DNA of 64,000 nt, taken from positions 75,982 through 139,981 of the forward strand of contig JADJSY010000008.1 of assembly GCA_016711435.1 (NCBI GenBank), written 5' to 3'. The DNA comes from Lewinellaceae bacterium. GTDB lineage: Bacteria > Bacteroidota > Bacteroidia > Chitinophagales > Saprospiraceae. Position 1 is the stretch's first letter; each line of letters starts with the position of its first letter. Positions 18,148 through 26,486 of this stretch are shown piece by piece. A program made the position numbers and the translations under genes. The notes under the pieces are model-generated. The model was not told where the DNA came from and ran no database searches. It was given only the letters and a program-made list of their open reading frames with translations.

Positions 18148-19332
18148 ATGCATTTCGACTCACTTACTGCTAAAGAAGTTCCCGACAATCGGACAACCAA
18201 ACCGCATATTTTACCCATATATGCCACCTCTTCTTTTTCTTTTGAAGATATCGACCAGGGGATTGAAATATTCAAAAACATAGAAAGCGGACACGTTTAC
18301 AGCCGGTATGCCAATCCGACCGTAGACACTGTCGCGCAAAAAATTGCCGACCTCGAAACGCACGGCCTGGGCACGGAAGCGCACGCAGTGATGACTTCCA
18401 GCGGCATGTCGGCCATTTCCACCCTGTTGCTGGGCGTCTTGAAAGCAGGCGATAAAGTACTGAGTCAGGCCAACCTGTACGGCGGCACCACCGATCTGTT
18501 AAAAAGTATTTTCGGACAGTTCGGCGTGGAAACGGTATTCACCAACCTGGGCGATAAAGAGGGTGTGAAACGCCATTTTCAGCAGGATAGCAGCCTAAAA
18601 ATGTTGTATTGTGAAACGCCTGCCAACCCGACCCTGGCTTGTGTGGACATTCAGGCCCTGACCGAAATTGCCCACCAGAACGGCGCCTGGTGCGCCATCG
18701 ACAATACTTTTCAAACGCCGTATTTGCAGCAACCATTTGCTTTCGGGGTCGACTTCATTATTCATTCCACCACCAAATTTCTGAATGGCCACGGCAATTC
18801 CACTGCGGGTATCATCATTGGAAAAGACAAGGAAATCATGCGGAAAAAAGTGTGGCATGCCATGAAATTAGTGGGTACCAACTGCTCGCCTTTTGAAGCC
18901 TGGCTGACGTATAACGGCTTGAAAACACTGGCATTGCGTATGGATCGCCACTGCTCCAACGCCCTTGTACTGGCGCAGTTTCTGGAAAAACACCCGGCAG
19001 TAGAAAGAGTTAATTACCTTGGACTGCCTTCTCATCCGGATCACGCGCTGGCCCAACGCCAGATGCGCGGCAATGGCGGTATGTTGAGTTTTGAACTGAA
19101 AGGCGGCCTCGATGCGGGTATTGCCTGTATGAACCGTATTCGTTTTTGTACCCTCGCGCCGACCCTCGGCGACATAGATACGCTGATCGTACACCCCGCA
19201 TCCATGTCGCACCTCAGTATACCCAAAGCCGTACGCCTCGAAAATGGCATCACCGACGGTCTGATACGAATCTCAGTGGGCATTGAAAACCCGGCGGATA
19301 TTATTGGGGATTTGGAGCAAGCCCTGGTTTAG
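18148..19332 (+). CDS. Cys/Met-metabolism PLP-dependent enzyme (cystathionine gamma-synthase/lyase type)
   Basis: A 394-residue fold-type I PLP enzyme. The internal-aldimine lysine is in HSTTKFLNGHGN. Other family signatures are YSRYANPTVDTV (phosphate/substrate contacts from the partner subunit), SSGMSAISTLLL, CETPANPTL, DNTFQTPYLQQP and HPASMSHLSI. At the position where methionine gamma-lyases carry Cys (YGCT) this protein has YGGT, as in cystathionine synthases and lyases, so I favour a transsulfuration or homoserine sulfhydrylation role over methionine gamma-lyase. Full length, start at 18148 immediately after a palindrome. No Met or Cys biosynthesis neighbours. Confidence 0.88.
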   Translation: MHFDSLTAKEVPDNRTTKPHILPIYATSSFSFEDIDQGIEIFKNIESGHVYSRYANPTVDTVAQKIADLETHGLGTEAHAVMTSSGMSAISTLLLGVLKAGDKVLSQANLYGGTTDLLKSIFGQFGVETVFTNLGDKEGVKRHFQQDSSLKMLYCETPANPTLACVDIQALTEIAHQNGAWCAIDNTFQTPYLQQPFAFGVDFIIHSTTKFLNGHGNSTAGIIIGKDKEIMRKKVWHAMKLVGTNCSPFEAWLTYNGLKTLALRMDRHCSNALVLAQFLEKHPAVERVNYLGLPSHPDHALAQRQMRGNGGMLSFELKGGLDAGIACMNRIRFCTLAPTLGDIDTLIVHPASMSHLSIPKAVRLENGITDGLIRISVGIENPADIIGDLEQALV

Positions 19333-19568
19333 TTATCGGTTATCAGTTATCAGTTATCAGTTAGGTTTCAGGCTGGAATGCCTAAGAAATGCTTCATTCA
19401 TTTCCCTATACCGAATTGATAACCGATAATTAACAACCAAAAGGGAAAAGAAAAAACCCTTACCATTCAATTCCAGCCTGAAACCCGATAACTGATAACT
19501 GATAACCGATAACCATTTCCAGCCTGAAACACCACGAATAACCAATAACGGATAACCAATAACTAATT
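19333..19568. repeat. Intergenic palindrome with TTTCAGGCTGGAATG module
   Basis: TTATCGGTTATCAGTTATCA words and GTTTCAGGCTGGAATGCC at 19333-19382 are mirrored at ~19465-19515 (AATTCCAGCCTGAAACCCGA, then TAACTGATAAC words). A second partial right arm with CCAGCCTGAAACACC follows to 19566. No gene. Confidence 0.85.
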
Positions 19569-20279
19569 ATGCGCACCACACTCCTTCTCCTCCTCTTGGC
19601 GCTTTTCGCCTGTAAAACCCGCAAAGACAGCCCTCCGGCCAACGACACCAACCTGATCCGCTTAGCCACCCAGGGCTGCCGGGGTTATTGCCCGGAGTAC
19701 ACCCTCGACTTTCGCAACAACGGCAGCGTCAGCTACGAAGGCATCCGGAATGTCGAAAAAATGGGAAAAACGGAATTTCAACTTACGCCGGAAGAACTCC
19801 GTACGTTGAAGGCAGAAGTACAAAAAGTCAACCTTTGGCAGTACCCGGAAAACATCGAAAGTGGGGTTGCCGATGCGCCCTATGCAACCCTGACAGTGTA
19901 TGATGGCAGTAAAAGCCACCCGGTTTCCGGCAGTATCGACCGGCCCAAATCTATCATCGATCTTGAAGTGATGTTGAAAAACCTCGCCGAAGCCCACGGC
20001 TTACAGGTAAAACGGGGATTCGACCCCAATGACCCCATCCTGAAACTGACTGCACAAATAGTGGTGAAACTCAAACCCGAGGTCAACGCGGGCAACTGGA
20101 TTGCAAAATTTGATGCCGGCGTCAAACTGCGCCTGATCCGGCGTATTGCCACTGAAAACAACTGGCTGCTTGCCTACAATCCCGATCAGTTTTCAGAAAA
20201 GGAAATCATTGACCTGTTGAAAAGTGTTGAAGGCGTACTCGATGCGCTACCCTCCAAAGACGTGAAAAACCGCAACTGA
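19569..20279 (+). CDS. DUF6438 lipoprotein
   Basis: A 236-residue protein with a lipoprotein signal (LLLLLLALFAC, lipidation Cys at residue 15). Residues ~30-140 match the DUF6438 family: IRLATQGCRGYCPEYTLDFR, then NNGSVSYEGIRNVEKMGK, with the two conserved cysteines of GCRGYCP. Family function is unknown; members are usually small envelope lipoproteins. The C-terminal ~80 residues (ILKLTAQIVVKLKPEVN ... DLLKSVEGVLDALPS) are an additional helical segment that looks like a subtilase-prodomain-type alpha/beta unit, an uncertain reading. It heads a tight run with the next three genes (5, 11 and ~28 bases apart). Confidence 0.8.
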   Translation: MRTTLLLLLLALFACKTRKDSPPANDTNLIRLATQGCRGYCPEYTLDFRNNGSVSYEGIRNVEKMGKTEFQLTPEELRTLKAEVQKVNLWQYPENIESGVADAPYATLTVYDGSKSHPVSGSIDRPKSIIDLEVMLKNLAEAHGLQVKRGFDPNDPILKLTAQIVVKLKPEVNAGNWIAKFDAGVKLRLIRRIATENNWLLAYNPDQFSEKEIIDLLKSVEGVLDALPSKDVKNRN

Positions 20280-20284
20280 CAGGG

Positions 20285-21490
20285 ATGAAAGCGTTTTGGA
20301 GAAAAGAATGGTTGCTTTGGTCGGTATACAGCCTGGCAGCGCTATTGGTCTCCCTGCAACGGCTGGGACTGGCGCCCAATGCCGATGGCTATACGGCCTA
20401 TGAGAACTACCGCATTTTCCGAAACGCCTATTTTCACCTGCTCGCAGGCCAGAATCCTTATGCTGCCTTCCCGGCGGAACAATGGGATTTATTCAAATAC
20501 AGCCCTGCTTTTGCCTTGTTTATGGCGCCTTTTGCCGCCCTGCCCGACTGGGCGGGATTGCCCCTGTGGAATCTCCTGAATGCTTTGCTGCTGCTGGCTG
20601 CCGTATTTCGCATGCCTGTGCTGACCGCAAATCAGCGCATTTTTATGGCCTGGTTGATATTGCCGGAACTGGTTGTTTCCATGCAAAACAGCCAAAGTAA
20701 CGGACTAACTGCCGCGTTGATGTTGTGGGCGTTTATTGCACTGGAAAACCAAAAACCTGTATCCGCTGCCGGGTGGACGGTCGCCGGCGCCTTCCTCAAA
20801 ATTTTCGGCATTTTTTCAGCCATTTTAGCCTGGTTCTATCCTGAAAAGATGCGATTTGCACTTGGATTGATGGTGTGGACGGTTGCGCTGGCGCTGCTGC
20901 CCGCATTGTTTACCGGCATGGAACATCTCGGACAAGTGTACCGCTGGTGGTGGGAATTGCTGATTCACGACCACGCCGGTTCGGTAGGTTTATCGGTGCA
21001 GGGCTGGCTGCAAACCTGGTTCGGCTGGACGCCATCCAAGATCGGCGTGACCTTAGTTGGCCTGCTCGTGCTGCTTACCTCCGTCTTTGTTGCGCAACGC
21101 ACCCGGCAGAACGCTTTGCTGACCCTGGCATCTCTTCTGCTTTGGGTCGTCATTTTTAACCACAAGGCAGAGTCTCCCACCTTTGTCATTGCCATGTGCG
21201 GCATAGCCATCTGGTACCTCACGGGCGCCCGCAGCCGCTGGGAAACGGCTTTGCTGATCATTACTTTTATTTTTGTCTCGTTGTCCCCTACGGATATTTT
21301 TCCCCGCCCCTGGCGTGAACAAATAGTGCAACCGTATGTATTAAAGGCGGTTCCCTGTATCGCGGTTTGGATACTGCTGACGCTGCGGTTGATGGGAGGA
21401 AAAAGTTTAGGGGTTAAGTTTGAATTTCTAAAACAAACCGCGAAATGTTCCCCCATTAACCAACCGAAACCGATAACTAATAACCGATAA
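20285..21490 (+). CDS. GT87-family membrane glycosyltransferase (DUF2029)
   Basis: A 401-residue polytopic protein of glycosyltransferase family 87, polyprenyl-phosphate-mannose-dependent alpha-mannosyltransferase-like enzymes. Typical features are the early acidic NADGYTAYENYRIFRNA loop, LLAGQNPYAAFP, FKYSPAFALFMAPF, SMQNSQSNGLTAALML and about ten hydrophobic helices. Probably glycosylates an envelope lipid or protein; acceptor unknown. It starts five bases after the DUF6438 stop, so the two are likely translated from one message. The last residues (PKPITNNR) and the stop are encoded by intergenic repeat words (ACCGATAACTAATAACC), suggesting that the 3' end was overwritten by the repeat. Confidence 0.83.
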   Translation: MKAFWRKEWLLWSVYSLAALLVSLQRLGLAPNADGYTAYENYRIFRNAYFHLLAGQNPYAAFPAEQWDLFKYSPAFALFMAPFAALPDWAGLPLWNLLNALLLLAAVFRMPVLTANQRIFMAWLILPELVVSMQNSQSNGLTAALMLWAFIALENQKPVSAAGWTVAGAFLKIFGIFSAILAWFYPEKMRFALGLMVWTVALALLPALFTGMEHLGQVYRWWWELLIHDHAGSVGLSVQGWLQTWFGWTPSKIGVTLVGLLVLLTSVFVAQRTRQNALLTLASLLLWVVIFNHKAESPTFVIAMCGIAIWYLTGARSRWETALLIITFIFVSLSPTDIFPRPWREQIVQPYVLKAVPCIAVWILLTLRLMGGKSLGVKFEFLKQTAKCSPINQPKPITNNR

Positions 21491-21501
21491 CTAATAACAA
21501 C

Positions 21502-22406
21502 ATGCCCACCACACTCCTCGCCGGCGGTTCCGGCCTCATTGGTACCCGGCTCGCCGAATTGCTCCGCGAACAGGGACATACCGTCCGCCTGCTCAGTCGC
21601 CGCCCGCGTGGCGAAGGGCAGTTTGCCTGGGATCCTGCTGCCGGTACGCTGGATGAAGCGGCCATGCAGGATATCGACTATGTGATCAACCTGGCGGGCG
21701 CCGGTATTGCCGACCGCCGCTGGACAGCCGCACGAAAACGGGAACTGATCGACAGCAGGGTACAAAGTACCCGTGTGCTGGCCGAAGCGCTGAAACGCAA
21801 CGGGCAGCGACCCAAAGCCTGGATTTCTGCTTCTGCGATTGGTTATTACGGCAATTCGGGCGAACGAATCATGCGTGAAACAGACGCGCCGGTAGAACGG
21901 AGTTTTATGGTGGAGTGCTGCGAACAATGGGAACAGGTAGTGGATGAAGTAGCCGCTCTGGGTATTCGCACGGTAAAACTGCGCATCGGCGTGGTGCTGG
22001 CAAAAGAAGGGGGCGCCCTGGCTGAATTTGTAAAACCCCTGCGTTTTGGACTGGGCGCTTATTTCGGCAATGGAAAAGCCTGGTATTCCTGGATTCACCG
22101 CGACGATCTGTGCCGCGCTTTTATCTGGGCGCTGGATCACCCGGAAGTTTCCGGCGTTTATAATGCCGTGGCCCCCCACCCCGCCCGCATCAAAGCCCTG
22201 GTTCAGGCAACCGCCCGCGCCAGGCATCGTCCTGCCCTGATAGTGCCGGCGCCTGCTTTTGCGATGCGCCTGCTATTCGGCGAAATGTCTGCTGTGATCC
22301 TGAACAGCAACAATATATCCGCGAAAAAATCATGCAGGCGGGTTTTGAATTTCAATATCGCACCCTCGACAGTGCTTTACAGGCAATTTTCAAAAATAAC
22401 AACTGA
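21502..22406 (+). CDS. yfcH: TIGR01777-family NAD-dependent epimerase, one frameshift
   Basis: An extended SDR protein of the TIGR01777 (YfcH) group. The Rossmann signature is TTLLAGGSGLIGTRLAELL, with NLAGAGIADRRW, SASAIGYYGNSGER and LRIGVVLAKEGGALAE following. The frame as given stays open to 22428, but after residue ~270 its sequence no longer fits the family. The next frame supplies the expected C-terminus (MQAGFEFQYRTLDSALQAIF) to a TGA at 22404-22406. One extra A in the A-run at about 22321-22327 joins them, giving a 301-residue protein. Function in Bacteria is unclear; the family is associated with cell division in cyanobacteria and plants. Eleven bases after GT87. Confidence 0.85.
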
Positions 22407-22433
22407 AACACATCGCTTGCAGAATTAAAAACG

Positions 22434-22862
22434 GTGGTAACCGAATATACCACCCGCTTCAGTGAAATACAGGAACTGGAATGGGTCGCCAAACCCAATT
22501 CTGCCAAATGGTCGAAAAAAGAAGTGTTGGGTCACCTGATCGACAGCGCCTTGAATAATCACCGGCGCTTTGTGGTAACACAATACATTCAAAATCAAAA
22601 TATTGTGTATGATCAGGATCAATGGGTCGCGCTTCAGGATTATCAGAATGCCGATACCCGGGCGTTGATACAATTATGGCGTTTGCTCAACCTGCAAATC
22701 GCCGGAATACTGGAAACGATGCCGGAATCAGTCTGGAATGCCCGGTGCGATACAGGTAAAAACGGCGAAGAACTGCATACGCTGGAATGGCTGGCGGCGG
22801 ATTACATTCCGCACATGAAACATCACCTGGGGCAAATTTTTGACTTGCCCATTGCCATTTAA
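22434..22862 (+). CDS. DinB-family protein
   Basis: A 142-residue four-helix DinB-like protein. Conserved histidines that bind a divalent metal in this superfamily are in KKEVLGHLIDSALNNHRRF and at the end in YIPHMKHHLGQIFDL. DinB-fold proteins include bacillithiol-, mycothiol- or glutathione-dependent S-transferases and other metalloenzymes; the substrate here cannot be told. No ATG fits, so the GTG at 22434 is the likely start. It is in the same frame as the corrected epimerase stop 28 bases upstream, so translation may be coupled. Last gene of the 19569-22862 run. Confidence 0.8.
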   Translation: MVTEYTTRFSEIQELEWVAKPNSAKWSKKEVLGHLIDSALNNHRRFVVTQYIQNQNIVYDQDQWVALQDYQNADTRALIQLWRLLNLQIAGILETMPESVWNARCDTGKNGEELHTLEWLAADYIPHMKHHLGQIFDLPIAI

Positions 22863-22920
22863 CACTTCTCCTGTCTCCGCCTTGATCCTATAAACCATAC
22901 ACTATAAACCATAAACCCTC

Positions 22921-23515
22921 TTAATCCTTCTCCTGTCTCCGCTTGATCTCATCCCTGATTTTCGCCGCCATTTCATAGTCTTCGGCTTCCAGTACTTCCT
23001 GCAATTTTGTTTGCAAGGTATCCATCGACAGCGTTTCGATGGCATCGCTGTCCATATTACCGGCCACTTGTGCGGCGCGCAGGCTGCCGTCTTCCTGTTC
23101 CTTCCAGCACAACGCCGGCGGCTTCGAGAATAAAATCGTAGGTAAAAATCGGGCACTCGAAGCGCACCGCCATAGCGATGGCATCCGAGGTGCGGGAGTC
23201 GATTTCAAACAACTCGCCTTCGCGCACACAGATCAGGCGAGCATAAAAAATACCGTCCAGCAGGTTATTGATCACTACTTCTTTCAACTGAATATCGAAA
23301 GTATCGAGCGTACTTTTGAATAAATCGTGGGTCAGCGGGCGATTGGGCACCATACGTTCCATGGCAACCGCTATTGCCTGCGCTTCAAAACTACCAATTA
23401 CGATGGGCAGGCGGCGTTGTCCTTTGCGTTCGCCCAAAACCACAGCGTAGTTGTGTGACTGCGTCATACTATGAGAAAGAGCCACGATGTCGAGTTCTAT
23501 ACGTCTCATTATCAA
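22921..23515 (-). CDS. Bifunctional nuclease domain (DUF151) plus UVR motif, one frameshift
   Basis: The N-terminal ~130 residues are a DUF151 / bifunctional nuclease domain (ELDIVALSHSMTQSHNYAVV, LPIVIGSFEAQAIAVAMERM, RPLTHDLFKSTL, EIDSRTSDAIAMAVRF). The C-terminal ~40 residues, in another frame, form a UvrB/UvrC (UVR) motif (KLQEVLEAEDYEMAAKIRDE), the usual tail of this family in Bacteroidota. The frames meet at about 23097-23105, where removing one G gives GVVLEEQEDGSLRAA and a ~197-residue protein. The domain has reported DNase/RNase activity in plants; its bacterial role is unclear. Start at 23515 or six bases inside (MRRIEL). The shift is probably a base-calling error. Confidence 0.83.
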
Positions 23516-23829
23516 TTAGATAAAGGTTCTTGTCAGGAAAATGGGATACAAAACGGCCCGGGTTCAATACTATCATTGCGCCGGACAAACGTGTTGCGGG
23601 CGCAAAAATAATAATAAAAACACAGGTTGGGGGTGTTTGGATGCGGACTAAGCAAAAAAAACGTAGAGGAGGATTCAAGCGCAGGATAATGGCAACGGAG
23701 CAGGATAACGGATGAACACGGATTTTCGATTAGAGGACCGATTTGAGCATAGACACGGATTTTCAAACCGGAGCTTTAAAAATCCGTGTCTCATCCGTCC
23801 AATCCGTGTTCTATTATCCTACGTTGATC
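23516..23829. repeat. Intergenic region with an ACACGGATTTT palindrome
   Basis: ~23695-23760 (GGAGCAGGATAACGGATGAA, CACGGATTTT, GACACGGATTTTCAAA) is inverted at ~23775-23822 (TTTAAAAATCCGTGTCTCAT, then CCAATCCGTGTTCTATTATC). The word ATCCGTGTCTCATCC is shared with the 11739-11923 palindrome. The rest of this gap (23516-23690) shows no gene; TATTTTTG on the minus strand at 23603-23610 could be a -7 box for the nuclease gene but lacks a clear -33 partner. Confidence 0.75.
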
Positions 23830-24790
23830 TTAGTGCGCCGCTTTAAACTTCTTCAACGACTCATTCAGCCTTGGCACAATATCGAACAAATCGCCGACCA
23901 CCCCGTAGTCCGCCGCTTTGAAGAACGGCGCTTCCGGGTCTTTATTGATCACCACGATCACTTTGGAGTTGTTTACGCCGGCCAGGTGCTGGATGGCGCC
24001 GCTGATACCGATGGCGATATACAGGTTCGGGCGAATGGCAATGCCTGTTTGACCGACGTGTTCGTGGTGCGGGCGCCAGTGGCTGTCTGCTACCGGGCGG
24101 GAGCAGGCAGTGGTTGCATTGAGCGTGGCGGCCAGGTCTTCTACGATGCCCCAGTTGGCAGGGTCTTTCATACCGCGTCCGGCGGAAACCACAGTTTCGG
24201 CTTCCGGCAGCGGAACAATACCTTCCTGTGTTTTGACTTCTTTTACGCGGATACGCCCCTTTAGCGCCGCCTGAAATGTTTTCAACGGACACGGCAGCGC
24301 CGGTGGCTTCGGGTTTGATAGCATTACCCATCAAAGAAAGCACTTTCACGGCACTGTTGATTTCATATTCCGCAATGGCTTTTCCTGAAAAAACGGTCTT
24401 TTTTACGTGCAAGGAAGCGCCTTTTACTGTCGGAAGGCTGTTCACGCCCGACACCAGGCCCGCATTCAGGCGAATGGACAGGCGACCCGCAATGGATTTG
24501 CCCGTTGAACTATGGCTTAATACCACGACTGTAGCGCCCTGTTGTTGCGCGACCGTCGCAATGGCCGCAGCAACGGCCTGGCTATCAAAATGATCGAAAG
24601 CAGTATCTGCGATATGGAGCACCTTGGATGCGCCGTAAACGCCCAATTCACCCGCATTTTTTACCGAACCCAAAGTGAGCGCGATACAACTCGTGCCGAG
24701 CAGATCAGCCGTTTTTTTACCGTACGTTACGGCTTCGAAAGCCGATTTTTTTATGACGCCGCGGGGAGATTCCGCAAAAACAAGAACCAT
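23830..24790 (-). CDS. etfA: Electron transfer flavoprotein alpha subunit, one frameshift
   Basis: FAD-binding alpha subunit of the electron transfer flavoprotein, which passes electrons from acyl-CoA dehydrogenases to the quinone pool. The N-terminal domain (MVLVFAESPRGVIKKSAFEA, VVVLSHSSTGKSIAGRLSIR) reads from 24790. The C-terminal FAD domain (SAGRGMKDPANWG, HVGQTGIAIRPNLYIAIGIS, GAIQHLAGVNNSKVIVVINK, DPEAPFFKAADYGVVGDLF) reads in another frame to 23830. The frames join at about 24272-24284, where removing one base gives VSVENFQAALKGRIRVKEV. All FAD contacts are intact, so an error is more likely than gene loss. The partner etfB is upstream on the same strand, separated by a 162-base palindrome. 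Confidence 0.9.
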
Positions 24791-24952
24791 TTTTTAGTTA
24801 TTAGTTATCTGTTATTAGTTATCAGTGTTGATAATGAGCATTTGAGTTATGAGTTAAGAGTTATTATTGTTTAGGCTGGAGAGAATGAGATGAATGTTCC
24901 CATTCCAGCCTGAAACACCAATAACTCATAACTCATAACTTATCCTCATCCC
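24791..24952. repeat. Palindrome between etfB and etfA
   Basis: TTAGTTATCTGTTATTAGTT and TTGAGTTATGAGTTAAGAGT words followed by TTTAGGCTGGAG (24791-24880) face CATTCCAGCCTGAAACACCA and AATAACTCATAACTCATAAC (24900-24942). It lies within the presumed etfB-etfA transcript, so the hairpin would form in the intercistronic RNA. Confidence 0.85.
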
Positions 24953-25693
24953 TCAAATTACCTTGGCTTCCTCGTGCAGCAGTCGCACCAGTTCGTCCAT
25001 GTTTTCCGGGTCGATCAGTTTTACGCCTGCTTTGGCGGGAGGTAAAGTGAACTGCACAGCTTTTGCGGCGTCTTCAAATGCGACCGGCGCTACTTCCACC
25101 AGCGGTTTGGTGCGGGCCGTCATAATGCCGCGCATATTGGGAATGCGTTGTTCGGCCATACCTTTGGAAGCGCTCACGACGAATGGCAGGTCCACTTCCA
25201 ATACTTCCACACCGCCTTCAATATCGCGTTCGAGGGTGGCGATGTTGCCGTTCAGGTCCAGTTTGGACGCATAGGAAACGTAAGGCAGGTCCAGGTATTC
25301 GGCCACCATGGCGCCTACTTCGGAGCCGTTGTAATCGATTGTTTCTTTGCCGAAAAATATGATGTCGAAGTTTTGGCTGCGGGCATATTCTGCAATTTGT
25401 TTGGCTACAAAACCGGCGCTTTGCGGGTCGGCATTGATCCGAACGGCATCGTCGGCGCCGATGGCCAAAGATTTGCGGATGGTGGTTTCGTTGGCAGCAA
25501 GGCCCACATTCAGGGCCGTCACAGAACCGCCGAGGGTTTCCCGCAGTTCGCAGGCGCGGACGAGGGCGTACCACTCGTCGTAAGGATTCATGATAAATTG
25601 TACGCCGGCTGCATCAAACTCCTTACCGTCCGATTTGAAAGAGACTTTCGCGGTGGTGTCGGGCGTTTGGCTGATACAAACTAATAATTTCAT
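24953..25693 (-). CDS. etfB: Electron transfer flavoprotein beta subunit
   Basis: AMP-binding beta subunit of ETF, 246 residues, complete and uninterrupted. Family features are MKLLVCISQTPDTTAKVSF at the start, FIMNPYDEWYALVRACELRE, the AMP/recognition stretch NETTIRKSLAIGADDAVRI, GKETIDYNGSEVGAMVAEYL and SKGMAEQRIPNMRGIMTART. It pairs with EtfA to accept electrons from dehydrogenases of fatty-acid and amino-acid breakdown. Transcription is predicted from the -7 box at 25857-25864 on the minus strand, about 165 bases upstream of the start. Confidence 0.95.
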   Translation of the reverse strand: MKLLVCISQTPDTTAKVSFKSDGKEFDAAGVQFIMNPYDEWYALVRACELRETLGGSVTALNVGLAANETTIRKSLAIGADDAVRINADPQSAGFVAKQIAEYARSQNFDIIFFGKETIDYNGSEVGAMVAEYLDLPYVSYASKLDLNGNIATLERDIEGGVEVLEVDLPFVVSASKGMAEQRIPNMRGIMTARTKPLVEVAPVAFEDAAKAVQFTLPPAKAGVKLIDPENMDELVRLLHEEAKVI

Positions 25694-25856
25694 TTTGAAC
25701 AGGTTAAGTAGTTATCCGTTATTAGTTATTGGTTATCCGTGTTGATACTCAAGCATTTGTAAAGAATTTAAGCAAAACTAATTTTGCACTCCTACTTACT
25801 AAATGAATGGTTAAGGTAATTTTTTCCCTTCCGGATACCCTACTTTTGCGGGACTG

Positions 25857-25884
25857 CAAAGATACAAACAAGGTTCAGCACAAA
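25857..25884 (-). promoter_or_regulatory. Predicted etfB promoter
   Basis: On the minus strand TATCTTTG (25857-25864) is a perfect -7 TAnnTTTG box, with TTTG at 25881-25884 sixteen bases upstream as a candidate -33. On the plus strand TACTTTTG at 25841-25848 also fits the -7 motif and could serve the divergent TPR gene, but has no -33 partner. Confidence 0.5.
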
Positions 25885-25920
25885 AAAATAATGTTCAGCG
25901 AAATTTCGCTATCTTTTTTT

Positions 25921-25996
25921 TGGTTGATAGTTTATGGGTTTATGAGTTTATAATAATAGCCCACTCAATAAACCATAAACCATAAACCATAAACAT
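25921..25996. repeat. Palindrome of TTTATGGTTTATGAG / ATAAACCATAAACC words
   Basis: GATAGTTTATGGGTTTATGA at 25925-25950 faces ACTCAATAAACCATAAACCA and further ATAAACC copies up to 25995. It lies in the leader of the TPR gene. The same ATAAACC words appear at 22890-22916. Confidence 0.75.
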
Positions 25997-26006
25997 CTCC
26001 ACCCAC

Positions 26007-26327
26007 ATGTCCCAACGCCTCCAACACCTAAGCCGCCTGCTCGAATCGTCTCCCAACGACGCCTTCATCCTTTTTGCCCTCGCAAAAGAACACGAAGGCC
26101 TTCACAATCAGGAAGAAGCCCTGGCGTTCTATCTGCGCCTGCTGGAAGCCGATCCGGGTTATGTGGGGCTGTATTATCATTTGGGGAAATTATATGAACA
26201 ACAACAAGATTTTGATAAGGCTGTTCTAACATACAAACAAGGCATAGAAGTCAGCAAAAAAGCGGGCGACCGCCATGCCATGAGCGAACTGGGCGGTGCG
26301 CTGCTGAACCTGGAAGACCCGGAATGA
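26007..26327 (+). CDS. Small tetratricopeptide-repeat protein
   Basis: A 106-residue cytoplasmic protein made of about two and a half TPR units (DAFILFALAKEHEGLHNQEE, YVGLYYHLGKLYEQQQDFDK, AVLTYKQGIEVSKKAGDRHA). No signal peptide. A short TPR protein in front of DUF4292 and an M23/EnvC-like gene is a familiar Bacteroidota order, suggesting a link to envelope or division functions, but its own partner is unknown. Confidence 0.8.
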   Translation: MSQRLQHLSRLLESSPNDAFILFALAKEHEGLHNQEEALAFYLRLLEADPGYVGLYYHLGKLYEQQQDFDKAVLTYKQGIEVSKKAGDRHAMSELGGALLNLEDPE

Positions 26328-26486
26328 GTGTTTGATGTGTTGTGGTTAGGGTTTGGTGCTTTAGGGTTTAGGTCATCAGTTTTCGGAGTTCGACAAACAC
26401 TAAACACCAAATCGCTCTAAAACACCCAAGGCGGAGCACCTAAAACACAAACACCAAACACACAAACACCAAAACAACACAAAAAA
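26328..26486. repeat. Palindrome of TTTGGTGTTT / AACACCAAAC words
   Basis: TGTGTTGTGGTTAGGGTTTG and GTGCTTTAGGGTTTAGG (26335-26372) face CACTAAACACCAAATCGCTC and TAAAACACAAACACCAAACA (26398-26465). Fills the gap up to the DUF4292 start. Confidence 0.8.

Noticed and set aside
18148..19332. Methionine gamma-lyase as the specific function
   Set aside because: The active-site Cys typical of that enzyme is replaced by Gly (YGGT), so only the broader Cys/Met PLP family is supported.
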